From NCBI GenBank assembly GCA_018907035.1, contig JACCIC010000271.1, positions 241,001-305,000 on the forward strand: DNA of 64,000 bases, read 5' to 3'. Shown piece by piece: positions 1 to 11,639 of this stretch. A program made the position numbers and the translations under genes. This DNA is from Sycobia sp. Sy_11. Its lineage: Eukaryota > Arthropoda > Insecta > Hymenoptera > Epichrysomallidae. Below the pieces are notes generated by a model. The model ran no database searches, was not told the DNA's origin, and saw only the letters and a program-made list of their open reading frames with translations. The stretch's first letter is position 1. Each line of letters begins with the position of its first letter.

Positions 1-99
1 CAGCATCTATCATAGGAAATCATTTGTGATAAATCACCGTTCTATTATAAAATTATACAATTGATAAATAACAATACTTTATGTTTGACTTAATGTGTT

Positions 100-300
100 A
101 AATTGAATGGCAGAAAAAGGCTTTTATACCGAATTGTTACTAGTGATGAAAAATGGATACATTATGACGCCCCATCTAATGCACCTCCTCCTCCCCTCAA
201 CGTCAAAAAGATGAACGGTGGTACTTTGAAATCGCTATATTTATGTGCTAAGTATAAAAGGACTTCTACTCGAGTTCCCATTAGTTGCAATTTATATTTG
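100..300 (+). pseudogene. mariner transposase fragment (relic)
   Basis: The translation contains RIVTSDEKWIHYDAPS, which matches the mariner transposase block around the first catalytic Asp (family pattern IVTGDEKWIHYDNP). After this block the reading becomes Pro-rich and loses similarity, and no TIRs or other transposase parts are visible nearby. This is a short isolated scrap of a cut-and-paste DNA transposase, with no expected activity. The open frame running to 357 is probably chance continuation. Confidence 0.7.
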
Positions 301-727
301 AGAATTGAACAACAAATTTTATTTAAATTTTTTAAAAAATTGAATGCAAATATTTGAGCGATGTCTATTAATATAAAAATTTTATTTAGAATATGAACAT
401 TGTATACCACAAAATAGTGCATATAAAAATGTATATTTAAATTTTATGTAAAATATATTAATATATCATAATAAAATAATTATTAGTACTTAATAAACTA
501 TTGTGAAGAGTAAAGAATGCTTATCTTATTTCTTATTTAATATTCTTATTCTTATATATTCTGAATTAATAAGGAGTATGTTTAATGAAGTCCAGGGCGA
601 CCAAATTCTGAATAGAACGAAAAGTGTGAAGTACTGAATTTAGAACCTTCGTGAAAAATCGACAAAAGAATAATTACATCTATAGATCAGACAATAAAAT
701 CGCATCAAATAAAATAAATCTGAGAAA
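301..727. other. AT-rich spacer upstream of the ENPP gene
   Basis: No coding similarity, RNA gene or repeat was recognised. The segment ends directly before the ENPP start codon, so it may hold that gene's promoter and 5' UTR. No TATA box or initiator could be assigned with confidence in such AT-rich sequence. Confidence 0.5.
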
Positions 728-2109
728 ATGTCTTGTTTGTTTTGGATGCTTTTAACAATTTTTGTTATTCATGAAGCAGAAAATTTAGCTATTCGTACTC
801 GATTACCAAAGCTGTTAGTTGTTTCCTATGATGCATTTAGGTTTGTCTATATTATTTTGATGAAACTTTTTTTCATTACAAGTACAATTTTTATGAATTA
901 CTGAAATACAATAATTTTTATCAATGCTGCTCTGAAACTTGCATAAACAAATTGTTAAGTGAAAGAATTTTGAATATTTACAATAAAAATCATTATCTTT
1001 ACAACTAAATATTTTTTCTTTGCACATAAAGATTAATATCATAATTTTTTATTAAGCATATAAATGTATATAAAAGTATCTGTCTTTTAATAGTTTTATT
1101 TATTTTAAATATTAAATAATTTCAATATTCAATAAAAAATAATAATAATAAAAGACGAATAATATTGAACTAAAAGTATGGCGTCTTAAGTTGAATTAAA
1201 GTAATTCATTAAAAGTAAAAAATTAAAAAAAATATTCTTAAAATGTCACATTCTTTTTGATAATAATAATTTAAAATATTTTGAAAATAGTAAATAGATA
1301 TAAATTATATTTTGATATGTAGTTTTGTAAGACATAATACAAATTTTTTATTAGATATTTTTAATGGTATCGAAAGGATTGTGCTATAAAAATTGAACAT
1401 AATTTTATTTTCTATTATTTTTGAAATTTAGTAATAAAATTTGTAATTTTTTTCCAGATATGATTACTTTGATAGAAATTTTACGCCTTATCTTAAAAAA
1501 CTAAAAACTGCAGGTACTTCTGCTGATTATATGAAAAATGTCTTTACAACAAAAACTTTTCCAAATCATCATTCTATATCTACTGGATTATTTATAGAAA
1601 ATCATGGGGTTATAGATAGTGAATTTTATGATCAAAATTTGAAAAAAATTATTAAATACTCTCCAGAACTATATCATTATAATACTGATGTTCTTCCAAT
1701 TTGGGTTTGTAATTTTTAAATATTATTATAAAAAAACATTTGATATAATATAAATTTTGATCATTATTATAATATATTACAATAGAAAATTTAATTAATA
1801 TATTTATACATTTTTAGACACTTAATGAACTGGCTGGAGGCGGCAGACATAGCGGTCTTATGATGTGGCCTGGTAGTGATTTTGATTATCATGGTATTTC
1901 TGTTCTACACCACAAAGTAAATTAATATTTAATTAATACTTTATTTTTAAAAATTGTTGAGAAATCATAATTTAAAATAGGAAAAGATTTTCTTTTGAAA
2001 AATATAATTTTAATAAAGCACAGGTATCGTTAAATGATTCCAGATGAGATTTTTCGAAATTGAAATTTTCAGTAGAAGAAAAACTTGACACTATAGTAGA
2101 TTGTTGTTA
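728..2109 (+). CDS. ENPP-family ectonucleotide pyrophosphatase/phosphodiesterase, 5' exons only (partial, possibly decaying)
   Basis: Exon 1 (728-840) encodes a hydrophobic N-terminus like a signal peptide, then KLLVVSYDAFR, the first metal-binding motif of the family (usually SFDGFR). Exon 2 (1458-1704) contains the nucleophile motif TKTFPNHHS and the family pattern TGLFIENHGVIDSEFYD. Exon 3 (1818-1916) contains GLMMWPGSDFDYHG. Introns have GT-AG borders (GTTTGT..CCAG, GTTTGT..TTAG) and keep frame. A stretch at 2063-2107 reads VEEKLDTIVD, like the next ENPP block, where the expected Trp after Asp is Cys and a stop follows unless a GTGAGA donor at 2110 is used. It also does not join exon 3 in frame through its only obvious acceptor. 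Family members are secreted or membrane enzymes that hydrolyse nucleotide or lipid phosphodiesters with two zinc ions. Exons for the remaining roughly 300 residues were not found. Either very long introns or a truncated pseudogene would explain this. Confidence 0.8.
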
Positions 2110-2536
2110 GTGAGACGTCAGTTAAAATCATTTATATTAATAATAATATATTACTCCTCGGCGCCAAACTCAGCTATTTTGCGCCAAAATTTCTTACAGC
2201 ACCAAATCTTCATTTTCGTCTACTAGATAAAAGAAAAATGGTTTTATATAAAAAGCAACCTCAACTTCAGATTTTAAATAAATAAAAACTTGTTTTAATT
2301 TATTTATCGTGTTTATAATTTACAGTGCGACAAAAAACACTAGTTTAAGAATGTTAAGAGAAAAGTTGCGGAGCAATGATGTAAGATAATGAGCTCTTAT
2401 TCAATGCAATGCAATAATTAGTTTCCGGAAAAATTGCTATAAACTTTTTTTGAAAATTGATTCATAAATCCAATCATTTTTAGAACATTGGAACAGACCA
2501 TTTTCGCATGCTCGGTCAAATTATTACATAATATTA

Positions 2537-3079
2537 CAAGGGTATTCAAAAAGTAAGTTTCTCAGTTTTGAGAAAAAAATTACACACTAGTTTTAGGCTA
2601 TAAAAAATCTTTGAATTAATTTTTTTACTCTTAAGCTATTGTCCTATGTAGACGCATTGAATTTCAATACATTTTTTGTATCTATTGGCAAGTTTTAATA
2701 AACCACCTTAAAAAAATGGCGTATCATATTCTTGTAACCAAGATTAGACGATTTTTTCGATGTCGTCATTTAAAACGAATTTACTTCCATACAGTCTTTA
2801 CTATAAATAGTCACCAAATTATTGTGAATCCTATTGTCATTTAACCTTTTTCTGGAAGTAAAAAAAAGAATAATCGTACAAAATTCACAACCAAACCCGC
2901 TTTGTACTTGTAGTTCCATAATCGTCGAACGAGTACTTTTGAAAAATTATTCTTGGTCATCAAAACAAATTACGCTCTTATTGATAGAAGCTTAACTGAA
3001 AAAATAATTAGCTTAAATCCGCTACCTAGCGTCTGAGAGAAACGTCAAACTGGGGAACATACTTCTTGTATACCCCTTG
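2537..3079 (-). mobile_element. internally deleted mariner relic with TIRs
   Basis: The left end (CAAGGGTATTCAAAAAGTAAG) and the reverse complement of the right end (CAAGGGGTATACAAGAAGTA) are alike, and both ends are flanked by TA as expected for Tc1/mariner insertions. On the minus strand near 2650-2710 the translation gives LANRYKKCIEIQ, the typical mariner C-terminal pattern. At 543 bp it is less than half a full mariner (about 1.3 kb), and stops interrupt the frame. It is a dead deletion derivative. Confidence 0.75.
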
Positions 3080-3081
3080 TA

Positions 3082-3698
3082 TATAACTAAAAACTAAAAT
3101 AATACTAAATGTATATTTAACAATTAGTTGTGTATTATATTAAAATGAACAAAAAGATAAAAAATTATACTTATATTTTTATGGTAAATTAAACAAACGA
3201 ATGTTTTTAGGTCTTACAGTCTTTATAAAAAAAAATATAATTATATTATAAAAATTACTGAAATTTGATGGTCAACAAGATCTAATATTTTTCTCTACTA
3301 ACAATTAGAAATAAGAGATGAAAGTAAGAAATTACATATTTCACCAATTGTTTATTTTAAAGAGTTCTTTTTCCTGTACGGACTAAAAATATTATAACAA
3401 AGTGCGTTACATTCGCCTTCATTTCACAACTGACATAATGAACATTATGTATACAAGCCATTTTTTGGTATGAAAAAGAATTTATAAAATGTAGTATACA
3501 GAATGAGCTGGTTTATCAAAAAACTTTAGGATGACGAGCTCTCAAGTATATATGAAGGTATTTTTTTAAAATCTTACATTCGTTATACTATACTGTCATA
3601 TTATGAAGAAGTGAGTGCCAGGGATGCAATACTTGTCAAAATAATACACCACACAATTTGAAGAAAGTCTTCTATTGAGAATCCCAATATGCTATATT
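3082..3698. other. AT-rich spacer, no gene recognised
   Basis: No open frame with family similarity, RNA gene or clear repeat was seen between the two mariner relics. Confidence 0.5.
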
Positions 3699-5137
3699 CG
3701 AGGGACAATCAAAAAGTAAGGTAAATTTTTAAATCTCACAGACTGTACGTGCAATTTTCGACTTTTTTCGTTTTATGTTGGTACACTTGTGCCATATATA
3801 TATTTATATTTTCGGTTATGTAGCACTTTTAGTTTGTTTGCGAGAGGCGCAAAGGTTAGAAATGTTTTGCCTGTTCCGCGAATTCCTGCTATGGAAAAAA
3901 TGGATTAAAGAATTTGCATTAAATTTTGTTACAAAACAAAATAAAGTGTTCCCAAATACTTAAAATGTTGATAGCGACATATGGTAAGTGGACTCGAAGT
4001 CAAAAAAATATTTAGAACTGGCACAAGCTCTTCAAATTAGACCGAAAACAACTGACAAAAACGGTGAAAACATGAAGAAAATTGTTTTGGAGAATTGTCG
4101 AATTATTTTAACAGAGGTTGTGCAATATATTAGGAGACTTTCTTTGAGAGGGTCCTCTCCAGGTTGACAATAAGGTATGGTAAACAGTAGATTGAGTATA
4201 ATAAATAAAAGAACAGTTTTGAGCTAAAATGTAAATTTATTGGCTCGTAATAATGGGGGAAAGCTTGAAGGCATAAAATCTCTACCTGATGATATTAATT
4301 TACTTATTTATATTTATGAGAAATTATAGAAATAATAATAACGCGCTTATACAAATTATAATATCGACGATTACTAGTATGTAATCTATATAATTAGTAT
4401 TAATCCAGAAGAGAAAATGATAAGTTCTAGATATTAGAGATCTATGGATGTTTATCAACTGAAGTTTTCTACGATTGTGATGCTGTGCGGATAAAGCGTC
4501 TATTGCCCCCGCCGTCGCTCACACCTTTCGGCGAAGTCTCCTTCTTAAACATCTTCGATGAGTAGCCGAAGCGCAAAATAATTGTGCATCGACTCACATA
4601 CACTCACAACCATGTACAACATTGTAACTATAGCCGGCCGGCTCATACATACAAGCAAAGCTAAATTGAAATTCATCTTTAATGAGCTGGAAAGCCGATA
4701 TATCGGCTCAAAAACATAATGCTAGGATACCACTTTATCCTTAAGTAAATTGATATGCTAAGTTCATATCTGAATTTGGTTTGACCTTATCACTTCAGAG
4801 TCAAGGTCAATGAAGGTCATTTGAAGGTCAAACCTAGTAATATGGTTGGAATCATTGCAAAAGACATATCTTTATGTTTTTGGAGTCACTGAATTCGGGT
4901 TTTACGTTATTTTGATCTCAAATAAAAAGAAAGATGAAGATTTCTCTAAGGTCAGGTTGAGAATATACCGAAGGAAATATTTAAAATTGGTTTTTACATT
5001 TTGAGAGCGCTTGACACCGAATTTTCTCATTCAACCAATCGCATTTCTGTTAATGTCATTATTTAGATAAATTTCTAAATCTATTCTCGTGAAAATAGTT
5101 TGTCAGTAAAATTACAGAAATACTTTTTGCTAGAAAC

Positions 5138-5138
<1 letters not shown>

Positions 5139-5182
<44 letters not shown>

Positions 5183-5202
5183 TATATAGATATATATATA
5201 TA

Positions 5203-5241
<39 letters not shown>
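5139..5241. repeat. (TA)n microsatellite
   Basis: About 100 bp of TA dinucleotides with a few GATA interruptions. Confidence 0.95.
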
Positions 5242-5243
<2 letters not shown>

Positions 5244-5439
5244 TAATTTCAACTGTAACGGGAAAAAGAGTAGGATAAATTAAGTTATTACCGTGACAAG
5301 AATTATTATAATTTTAAGATCATAATAAACAGTCAGACATATACACGAAATGATTGCTATCAATAAACAAACAAACACAACATAGAGTAGAATAGGTAGA
5401 ATAAAGTAATTTAACCAATAGGAACAATATTACCGTATT

Positions 5440-6240
5440 TTTAAATAAATAATAACCAATCAGATTTTTGTTAACGTACTTTTTCCGTGTATAAAAGTAC
5501 GCTAAATTTTGCAAAATAGCACGGTTCGTTTTCGGCACTCGTCGAGGAAGGATATCTCCCGAGTGACGAAGAGAACTGTCATCTACCGACCGGTAACATT
5601 CTGTATTTTCCTAGATGAAAAAAAAGTCTTTCACGAGGCCAAAGGAAAAACCCCTTTACTCGTAAGAAAAGAGTTAAAAAAAATTACCGATTCAGAAGAA
5701 CGGGTGCTCCCGACTTCTGATAAAGTAATTCTTTTTCACATAGGAAATAATCCAGAAAAGCCACCGGGAGACAAAATTAAAATCGACCTGATTTAATTCG
5801 GGGAAAGGGCGCTCCTTTTCGTCAAATGAAATTACCAGACGGCTATTAATCACGAGGCGCACCTCGGATTAATGCCAGACCGACCGGCGACCGAAAATCT
5901 GCAAGTCATCATAACTTTGATCGACTAATATTATAAATATAAGAAGTAAATGCTGTAAAATAAATCAAAAGAAAAACGGAGTCTTACTAAGGAAAAAGAA
6001 ATGCTTATTCCTGAGTAAAACACCGAACTCTTATATATCACTAGCTAAGGCGCACCTTAGCGTGATATAAAAGGGAGAATAAAGATTTGTTCCGATATTG
6101 CGAAATAAACTCCGTGTAAATAGACGGACCGCTTCTATAAACCGTTTAAGTAAATAGAGTAAACAAAGTGAGCAATCACTGGGTCAAGGCCGTCTGAATT
6201 CGTAGAAATTTAGATAAGCCAATTAATAAGTAGACAGAAT
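5440..6240 (+). other. unidentified LTR-like segment with a non-ATG open frame (5509-5796)
   Basis: A TATA-like TATAAAAG lies at about 5490, followed by less AT-rich sequence and AATAAA-type signals around 5960 and 6080, an arrangement like an LTR or short transcription unit. The open frame of 95 codons begins with TTG, contains no internal Met, is Lys/Glu-rich and includes KVILFHIGNNPEKPPGDKIK. I do not recognise the protein. It could be a leader or gag start of an LTR element, or a chance frame. No direct repeat partner for an LTR was found in the window. Confidence 0.3.
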
Positions 6241-7080
6241 ATAAAATAAAATGCCAGCGCTAATAATTAATTTATAAATCGTTATTTTTTTTCCTTGCAG
6301 GGTATCTACACCGAGATGCCAATAGAGTAGAGTTTATTTCTTATTTTTTTATTATAAAATAGAATTTATTACTATTTTTTTTATTGTATTTACTTTCTAC
6401 ATTTGACCTTGAAGTGACTTTGTTTGACCTCGAATGACCGTGATTATGAGCAGTTATGACCAATCAGACTCCAGATTTAGACGCGGTACATCTCAAAACC
6501 TGAGAATATGATTTTATTCCTATTTTACCGAACTAAAAATTTTTCATCATTCTCCAGGGCCGGAGAGCCGATTATCGGCTCGATCCATGATACCATTGTA
6601 CATAGTTCATGGGTGCTGCAAAATATGAATTTGGACACTTTCAAAGGAGGTTTCGAAACCTAAAAACCCGGCCCTTTAAAGGTTAAAGGAATGCAGAGCT
6701 CGTAATTTCGGTGGATTTCATTGCCACTGAACAGAGGTTGCTGATATCGTCATCTCGTTTGGTTTGAGCCAAGCAATTTTAACGGAGGTTTTGGCCTTAG
6801 ATGTGTATCAACAAAGTTTGTTCCCAAATTGGGAAATTTTGACCAAAATGATATGATAGTCAAACTGTCATTATTTGAATATTATATATTTATAAGGACT
6901 GTAAGATCGATAACAAAATTTATTAATTGAAACCCAGTTATGGTTATTGCACCACGAGAATGCACTAGTTCTTTCGCCATTGCTTGCTCATTATTTTTTG
7001 ATCAATAACACTATAAGCATGACTGAACCGCGTTATATTTGCAAAACTGAAAAGATCCATGAAACATCGCTGGAAGAGTT

Positions 7081-7411
7081 TGTAGGGACTACACGCACGG
7101 TCCTCACATACAGCAAACGGCGCATGCGCCAAATGTACATATAACTGCATGTACCAACGCACGCACACGAGTGCACACAGCGGAGAAAACGGCAGCACCT
7201 CGACGCAGAATGGGGAGCTGCGAGCGCCGAGCTGTGGCAACGGCCGCGGCTCTTCCTCTCCTCCGCCGACCTCCGTAGTGTTAAAACGTACCAGCGGATA
7301 CGCGGCATAAGAGCAATAAAGTATTATATTAATGAGTACGAACGAGTATAATCATTCTCCTGATCCGCACTACTGTCTAGTCTGGAAGGCGGGATAGAAG
7401 ATAATCCCACA
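7081..7411 (+). mobile_element. solo LTR (331 bp) inserted in the mariner
   Basis: The segment starts TGTAGGGACT, ends ATAATCCCACA and has an AATAAA signal near 7316. The flanks are AGTT (7077-7080) and AGCT (7412-7415), a 4-bp target duplication with one later change. Removing the LTR and one copy of the duplication makes the mariner reading run SLEEF then KAISKSAY, which fits the transposase family and confirms the borders. The same length and similar ends (TGTGGGGATT..AATCCTACA on the other strand) occur at 29928-30258. A solo LTR arises by recombination between the two LTRs of a retrotransposon. Confidence 0.85.
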
Positions 7412-7690
7412 AGCTCAAGGCTATATCAAAAAGTGCTTATTAGAAAGGCTTCGAATATTGGCAAAAGCGCTGTCACAAGTGTATTTTATCTGAGGAGAAT
7501 TCCTTTGAAGAGTACAACATAAATATTGATGAATGAATAAATATTTTTTCACAAAAATCAAAATTCACCTTACTTTCTGATCACACCTCGAATTATTAAT
7601 TGTATTTCACTGAGTTTATATTAAATTTCATAAAAATGATTAAATATTCAAAATGTTTATTAATGGATTCAAATACCGAAGTTTTTGCAA

Positions 7691-7691
7691 C

Positions 7692-7727
<36 letters not shown>
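7691..7727. repeat. (TA)n microsatellite
   Basis: A run of TA dinucleotides. The tyrosine/isoleucine-rich open frame across it is a repeat artefact. Confidence 0.95.
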
Positions 7728-7732
<5 letters not shown>

Positions 7733-7940
7733 CTGATTTAAAGATTTATTTCCCATCGAAATCTTTAACTGAAAGCCCATTAGTGTTATTGTTGTAATAG
7801 TAATATACAAATATATAGATATATTATTAAATTATAAGGATATACTTATTATTCTTAGCCATCGCATCAATATGATACTAATACCACTTCTTTCCTAAAT
7901 TTAATTGTTAAAATACCAATATTATCTTTGATCAATATAC

Positions 7941-7971
<31 letters not shown>
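7941..7971. repeat. (TA)n microsatellite
   Basis: A run of about 15 TA units. Confidence 0.95.
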
Positions 7972-7973
<2 letters not shown>

Positions 7974-8063
7974 CTCCAGATAATAATTTTACCGAATTAT
8001 TATAAAATTAAATAATATCAATGAAAAACTACTTGGTTTATAACTTTATATTCATAGAATATA

Positions 8064-8180
8064 CGAAGTGCGTTAAAAAACTAACGAGAATTTTTAAATT
8101 TTGCGGGTTTGCAACACAAAGGGTGTAGTGTTCCACCAGGACAACGCCAGACCAAACACTTCGTTGATGATTCGTCATAA
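8064..8180 (+). pseudogene. mariner fragment: 5' TIR fused to a catalytic block
   Basis: CGAAGTGCGTTAAAAAACTA after a TA resembles a mariner terminal repeat, and it is followed closely by a frame reading VVFHQDNARPNTSLMIR, the block holding the second catalytic Asp. The roughly 700 bp normally between these parts are missing, so this is an internal deletion product. A foldback element begins immediately after it at 8181. Confidence 0.65.
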
Positions 8181-9123
8181 GAGAAAAAGGAGGTCAAACA
8201 AAGGAAAACGAGATGAAGTTGAGCGAACATGACAAAGACCAGTAGTTGTTATTTTTCCTGTCCATTGTCAACGCTCGCGTAACTGCTTGGATATACGGAC
8301 GCACTGACGAAGCGAGGTTCATGCGTCTAAAATATAGATTATGTATCTTCGTCTATAAGGGTCCCTACCTATAGTTTTTGTCTAGCTATCGTTTTTTATA
8401 ACAGCCCACTTCATTGCAAGAGAAATAATGATGAAAAGAAAGATGTTTCGCTGGCGCGGACGAACTGACCATAAGCGCACACGTGTGTTTTATAAAAACC
8501 AATGTCCAACTGAATTTTCAAAATGCTACAAAGACTGAAAAATAGATAATTGATAATCACATTCAAAACTGGCAAACATACTGATTGCAAGGAAATTGGA
8601 ATAATAAAAATCGGATAAAATGATCTTATAGGACTTATACAATACCTTCATAATTATTTTATACGATTTTATACGTAACTCGAGCTCAAACTATCCGATT
8701 TTTACCATTCAAAGTTCCTTGCAATAGGTATTTTTGCCAGTTCTGAATGTGATTATCAAATATCTATTTTTTAATCTCTGTAGCATTTTGATAATTCAGT
8801 TAGACATTTTTTTTATAAAACACACGTGTGCTCGCGGTCAGTTCGTGCGCGCTAGCGAATCATCCGCCTTTTCTTTCTTATTTTCAACGCAGTGGAGTGG
8901 TCTGTTATAAAAAAGGGTAGCTTGACAAAAAATATGGGTAGGGACCGTTGTAGACGGAGAAACATAATCTTTATTCACAATACGCGTGAACCCCGCTTCG
9001 TCATGCGTCCGTACATCTAAGCCACGCTAGCTTTGACAATGGACAGGAAAAATAACAACTACTGGTCTTTGCTGTGTTCGCTCGACTTCGCCTTGTTTCT
9101 CTTCGTTTGACCTCCTTTTTCTC
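8181..9123. mobile_element. foldback element: large imperfect palindrome
   Basis: The left arm (about 8181-8605) and right arm (about 8690-9123) are reverse complements of each other at roughly 85% by eye, around a spacer of about 85 bp. Outer ends are GAGAAAAAGGAGGTCAAAC and its complement GTTTGACCTCCTTTTTCTC. Inner matching blocks include CAGTAGTTGTTATTTTTCCT and ACACGTGTG. No transposase is encoded. This fits a foldback or MITE-like DNA transposon moved in trans. A clear target duplication could not be read. A strong DNA hairpin of more than 400 bp is expected. Confidence 0.8.
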
Positions 9124-9286
9124 GCTCTCAGACGATGATCCAATTCTCTGAGCCCTGATTGGCTCACAGACATGGGCTCGTACTGCAAAAACTATAAAAT
9201 TGAACCTACATGAATATTAATATTTACACATAACTTTTCCTTGCCGATATCATTCCACTAATATGAGCAGTTATATCTGGGACACC

Positions 9287-9329
<43 letters not shown>

Positions 9330-10389
9330 AAATTTATTCTCTTTTGTTTAAATTATATATCGCGAATATTTAGTTATTTGTGCCAACTAAAATAAAAGCA
9401 AAAAAAAAATCGTGACACCTGGACATCATATTCTATGGCTCACACTCGAAAGTCTAAAATTTCTCTGTAGAAACCGTATGTAAGATGTAGATATTAATAT
9501 TTCATATATTTTTTTATTTAAAATTAAATATTACGAATAGCTGATGACCTGGTATCAATTCTTTAGATTAATTACTTTGAGTTGATATTCGGCATAATTC
9601 AAGTATCTATCTGCTACCCGCTCGTACATTTGTCTGAGAAGAGTATTAACTGTACAAGGCATAGTACTATTTTATTACGCTCATGATATGTAGAGTCGAC
9701 ACTGAAATGAGTTTATTACCTCCACCAAATTATAAGACGCCACTTATAATATATGTGCGCATAATTTATTCATGAAAAGTTAGATGATTTTTTTCACAAT
9801 TTGTCTTTATAAATTAGCATAATGTGATATGATATGATATATATATAATTATAATTAAAAAATTTATATAATTTTCTTAAGCTCTAGTAACTTTTCAAGC
9901 AAAGTGGCGAAACAGGAAGTTATGGAAAGATGAAGAACTAGATTCAAATGGAAAACAACCCAACAATTTTTTATTCCTTTATATCTTTAAAATCAATAAC
10001 TTTTATATATAAAAATTTTCTGATTGTATTGAGCAAACCTATAGTTTCTGATTGAGCCTAAGTACGTTGAATTAGAAAGAAATTTCGTGATGCTATAAAT
10101 ATTTAAATTATTAAAAACCAATACATAATACTTGTCTTAGAAGCACAATCGTTTCTTGATTTCATATCAATATTTATTTTAAATTTGTTTGTACCAATTT
10201 TACCGGTATGCAGTGAGCGTCAAGATACAAATGTCTAGATAAAAAACAATTCCTGTGAAGGAATCCTTAATTTTTTTGATTTGGTGGCTATGACAACTGT
10301 TAAACATGTTTAATATAGATCAAATAATTGATCAAATAATATCATATTTTTTCATCGTGTTAAATATATCGAATTTTGCACTAGAGAGT
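9124..10389. other. AT-rich spacer with a (TA)n tract
   Basis: No gene recognised. A (TA)n tract of about 40 bp lies at 9287-9326. Confidence 0.6.
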
Positions 10390-11330
10390 GATGATTTGCG
10401 AAAAACAATAATTTTATATTTTCGTGTGAAGAAAAGTACTACTGAGTAGCATCAATTGCTTGTCGAGGCATATGGTGATCAAGCTCTATCAGTAGCAACA
10501 TGCAAAAGATGATTTCTACCATTTAGAAATAATAATTTTTATAAGAACATGGAAGATAATCGAAAAAGCTTATAGATGCTGAATTGCAAATGACATTGGC
10601 TGAAAATGACACTTTGAGTCGAAAACAAAGCAAGAATATTGACTGTTGCACAATCAATAATTTCTGATTGTTTAAAAGTTATGATATATATATATCTGTC
10701 ACATGAATTGAATTAATGGCAGATGGAAAACCGATAAATAAAATTTTACTTTAAAGACAGGAAAGAAAATCAACTTTGGATCGAATTGTTACTGGCAATA
10801 AAAAATGGATCTAATTCAACAATCCTAAATGGAAAAAATCATGGCTTAATCCGGGACAACGTTTAACATCGACTGCAAGATCAGATCGATTCAACAAGAA
10901 GATGAAGCTATGTGTTTAAAGGGACCAGAGTGGCGTGGTATTGTTAAAGCCCGGTAAATCAGTTCCTATTCATTACTGCCGACAACAAATAATCACATAG
11001 AATCATGCATTAATCGAAAAACGAATAGAATGGGTTAGGAGACGCGGTAAGGCAATTTTGTTCCATAAAAATGCACCTACACACAAAACAAAATAGATTG
11101 CAAAACAAATACCATTTATTTTCATTGATGAAATAAGCATTGGGTGAACAGTACTTCAAATCCTACGAGTAATTCAAAATTGGCTGCCTGAATTTTTTAC
11201 TTCAAAAAACAAACAATTCTATTGGCAATGTATCCACAAATTGCTAGAAAAGTTCTCAATAATGTAGCGAAAAGTATTGCCAATACTTTGAATAAAATGC
11301 TTTTCACTTTCTCCTTAAAAAAGTGTATTA
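10390..11330 (+). pseudogene. mariner transposase relic, near full span but many stops
   Basis: Across 10390-11300 the plus strand, read through stops and shifts, follows the mariner order: LLVEAYGDQALS (about 10460) in the N-terminal HTH part, a weak match to the IVTGDEKWI block near 10790, LLKPG-like and YRQQ-like stretches near 10940-10990, and an ending like the transposase C-terminus near 11220-11310. Dozens of nonsense and frameshift changes make this one of the oldest relics in the window. Terminal repeats were not identified. Confidence 0.65.
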
Positions 11331-11639
11331 TTATTACAAAAAAAGACGCTCAATTCATACCGCTAAATTTACTAAATGTTCGATGCTATGTGCAATTGGC
11401 GCATATAATTGCTTTCTAATAAAACTTACAAATATAATTCACTATTGTCGTGTAAGCTCGGACAAAGAACGAGAAAAATTTTTTTCAAATAAGAAAAATC
11501 TAAAAAATTTTTTTAAAGAATGTTATGTAATTTAAAGTTGTTTCAGAATCAGTTTTATTTTTTAAATAATTGTGAAAGTAACAAAAACTAAAGTATTGGT
11601 GAGTTTTCATATATATTTTCATCATCATTGATTATCAAC

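Larger units (their letters stand above)
4190..6690. mobile_element. composite insertion inside the mariner, with terminal inverted features
   Basis: This stretch lies between the N-terminal and HTH pieces of the mariner. A palindrome near the left (AGCCGATATATCGGCT, 4693-4708) and one near the right (AGCCGATTATCGGCT, 6566-6580) have similar flanks, and the regions inside each carry inverted GGTCAAAC/TTGACCT-rich sequence, so they look like the two arms of one DNA element. The right edge ends CCCGGCCCTTTAAAGG next to TTAA at 6683-6686, as in piggyBac-type ends. A matching left terminus was not found, so boundaries and class are tentative. A (TA)n tract (5139-5241) and an unidentified ORF region (5440-6240) lie inside. 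Confidence 0.4.
3699..7590 (+). mobile_element. mariner (irritans-like) relic split by nested insertions
   Basis: The ends match as inverted repeats: CGAGGGACAATCAAAAAGTAAGG on the left and, reversed, CGAGGTGTGATCAGAAAGTAAGG on the right. Transposase pieces appear in order on the plus strand: an N-terminal block (IKEFALNFVTKQNKVFPNT, 3906-3960), a helix-turn-helix part (TEVADIVISFGLSQAILTEV, about 6734-6793), the second catalytic block (HHENALVLSPLLAHYFL, about 6948-6998) and the C-terminus (KGFEYWQKRCHKCI then NINIDE, about 7445-7530). Two interruptions separate them: a complex of about 2.5 kb (roughly 4190-6690) and a solo LTR at 7081-7411. Stops and a deletion after the second catalytic block show it is dead. 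Confidence 0.8.

Noticed and set aside
7033..7308. Two Cys/Arg-rich minus-strand frames
   Set aside because: They cross the border of the solo LTR at 7081-7411 and result from its GC-rich content.
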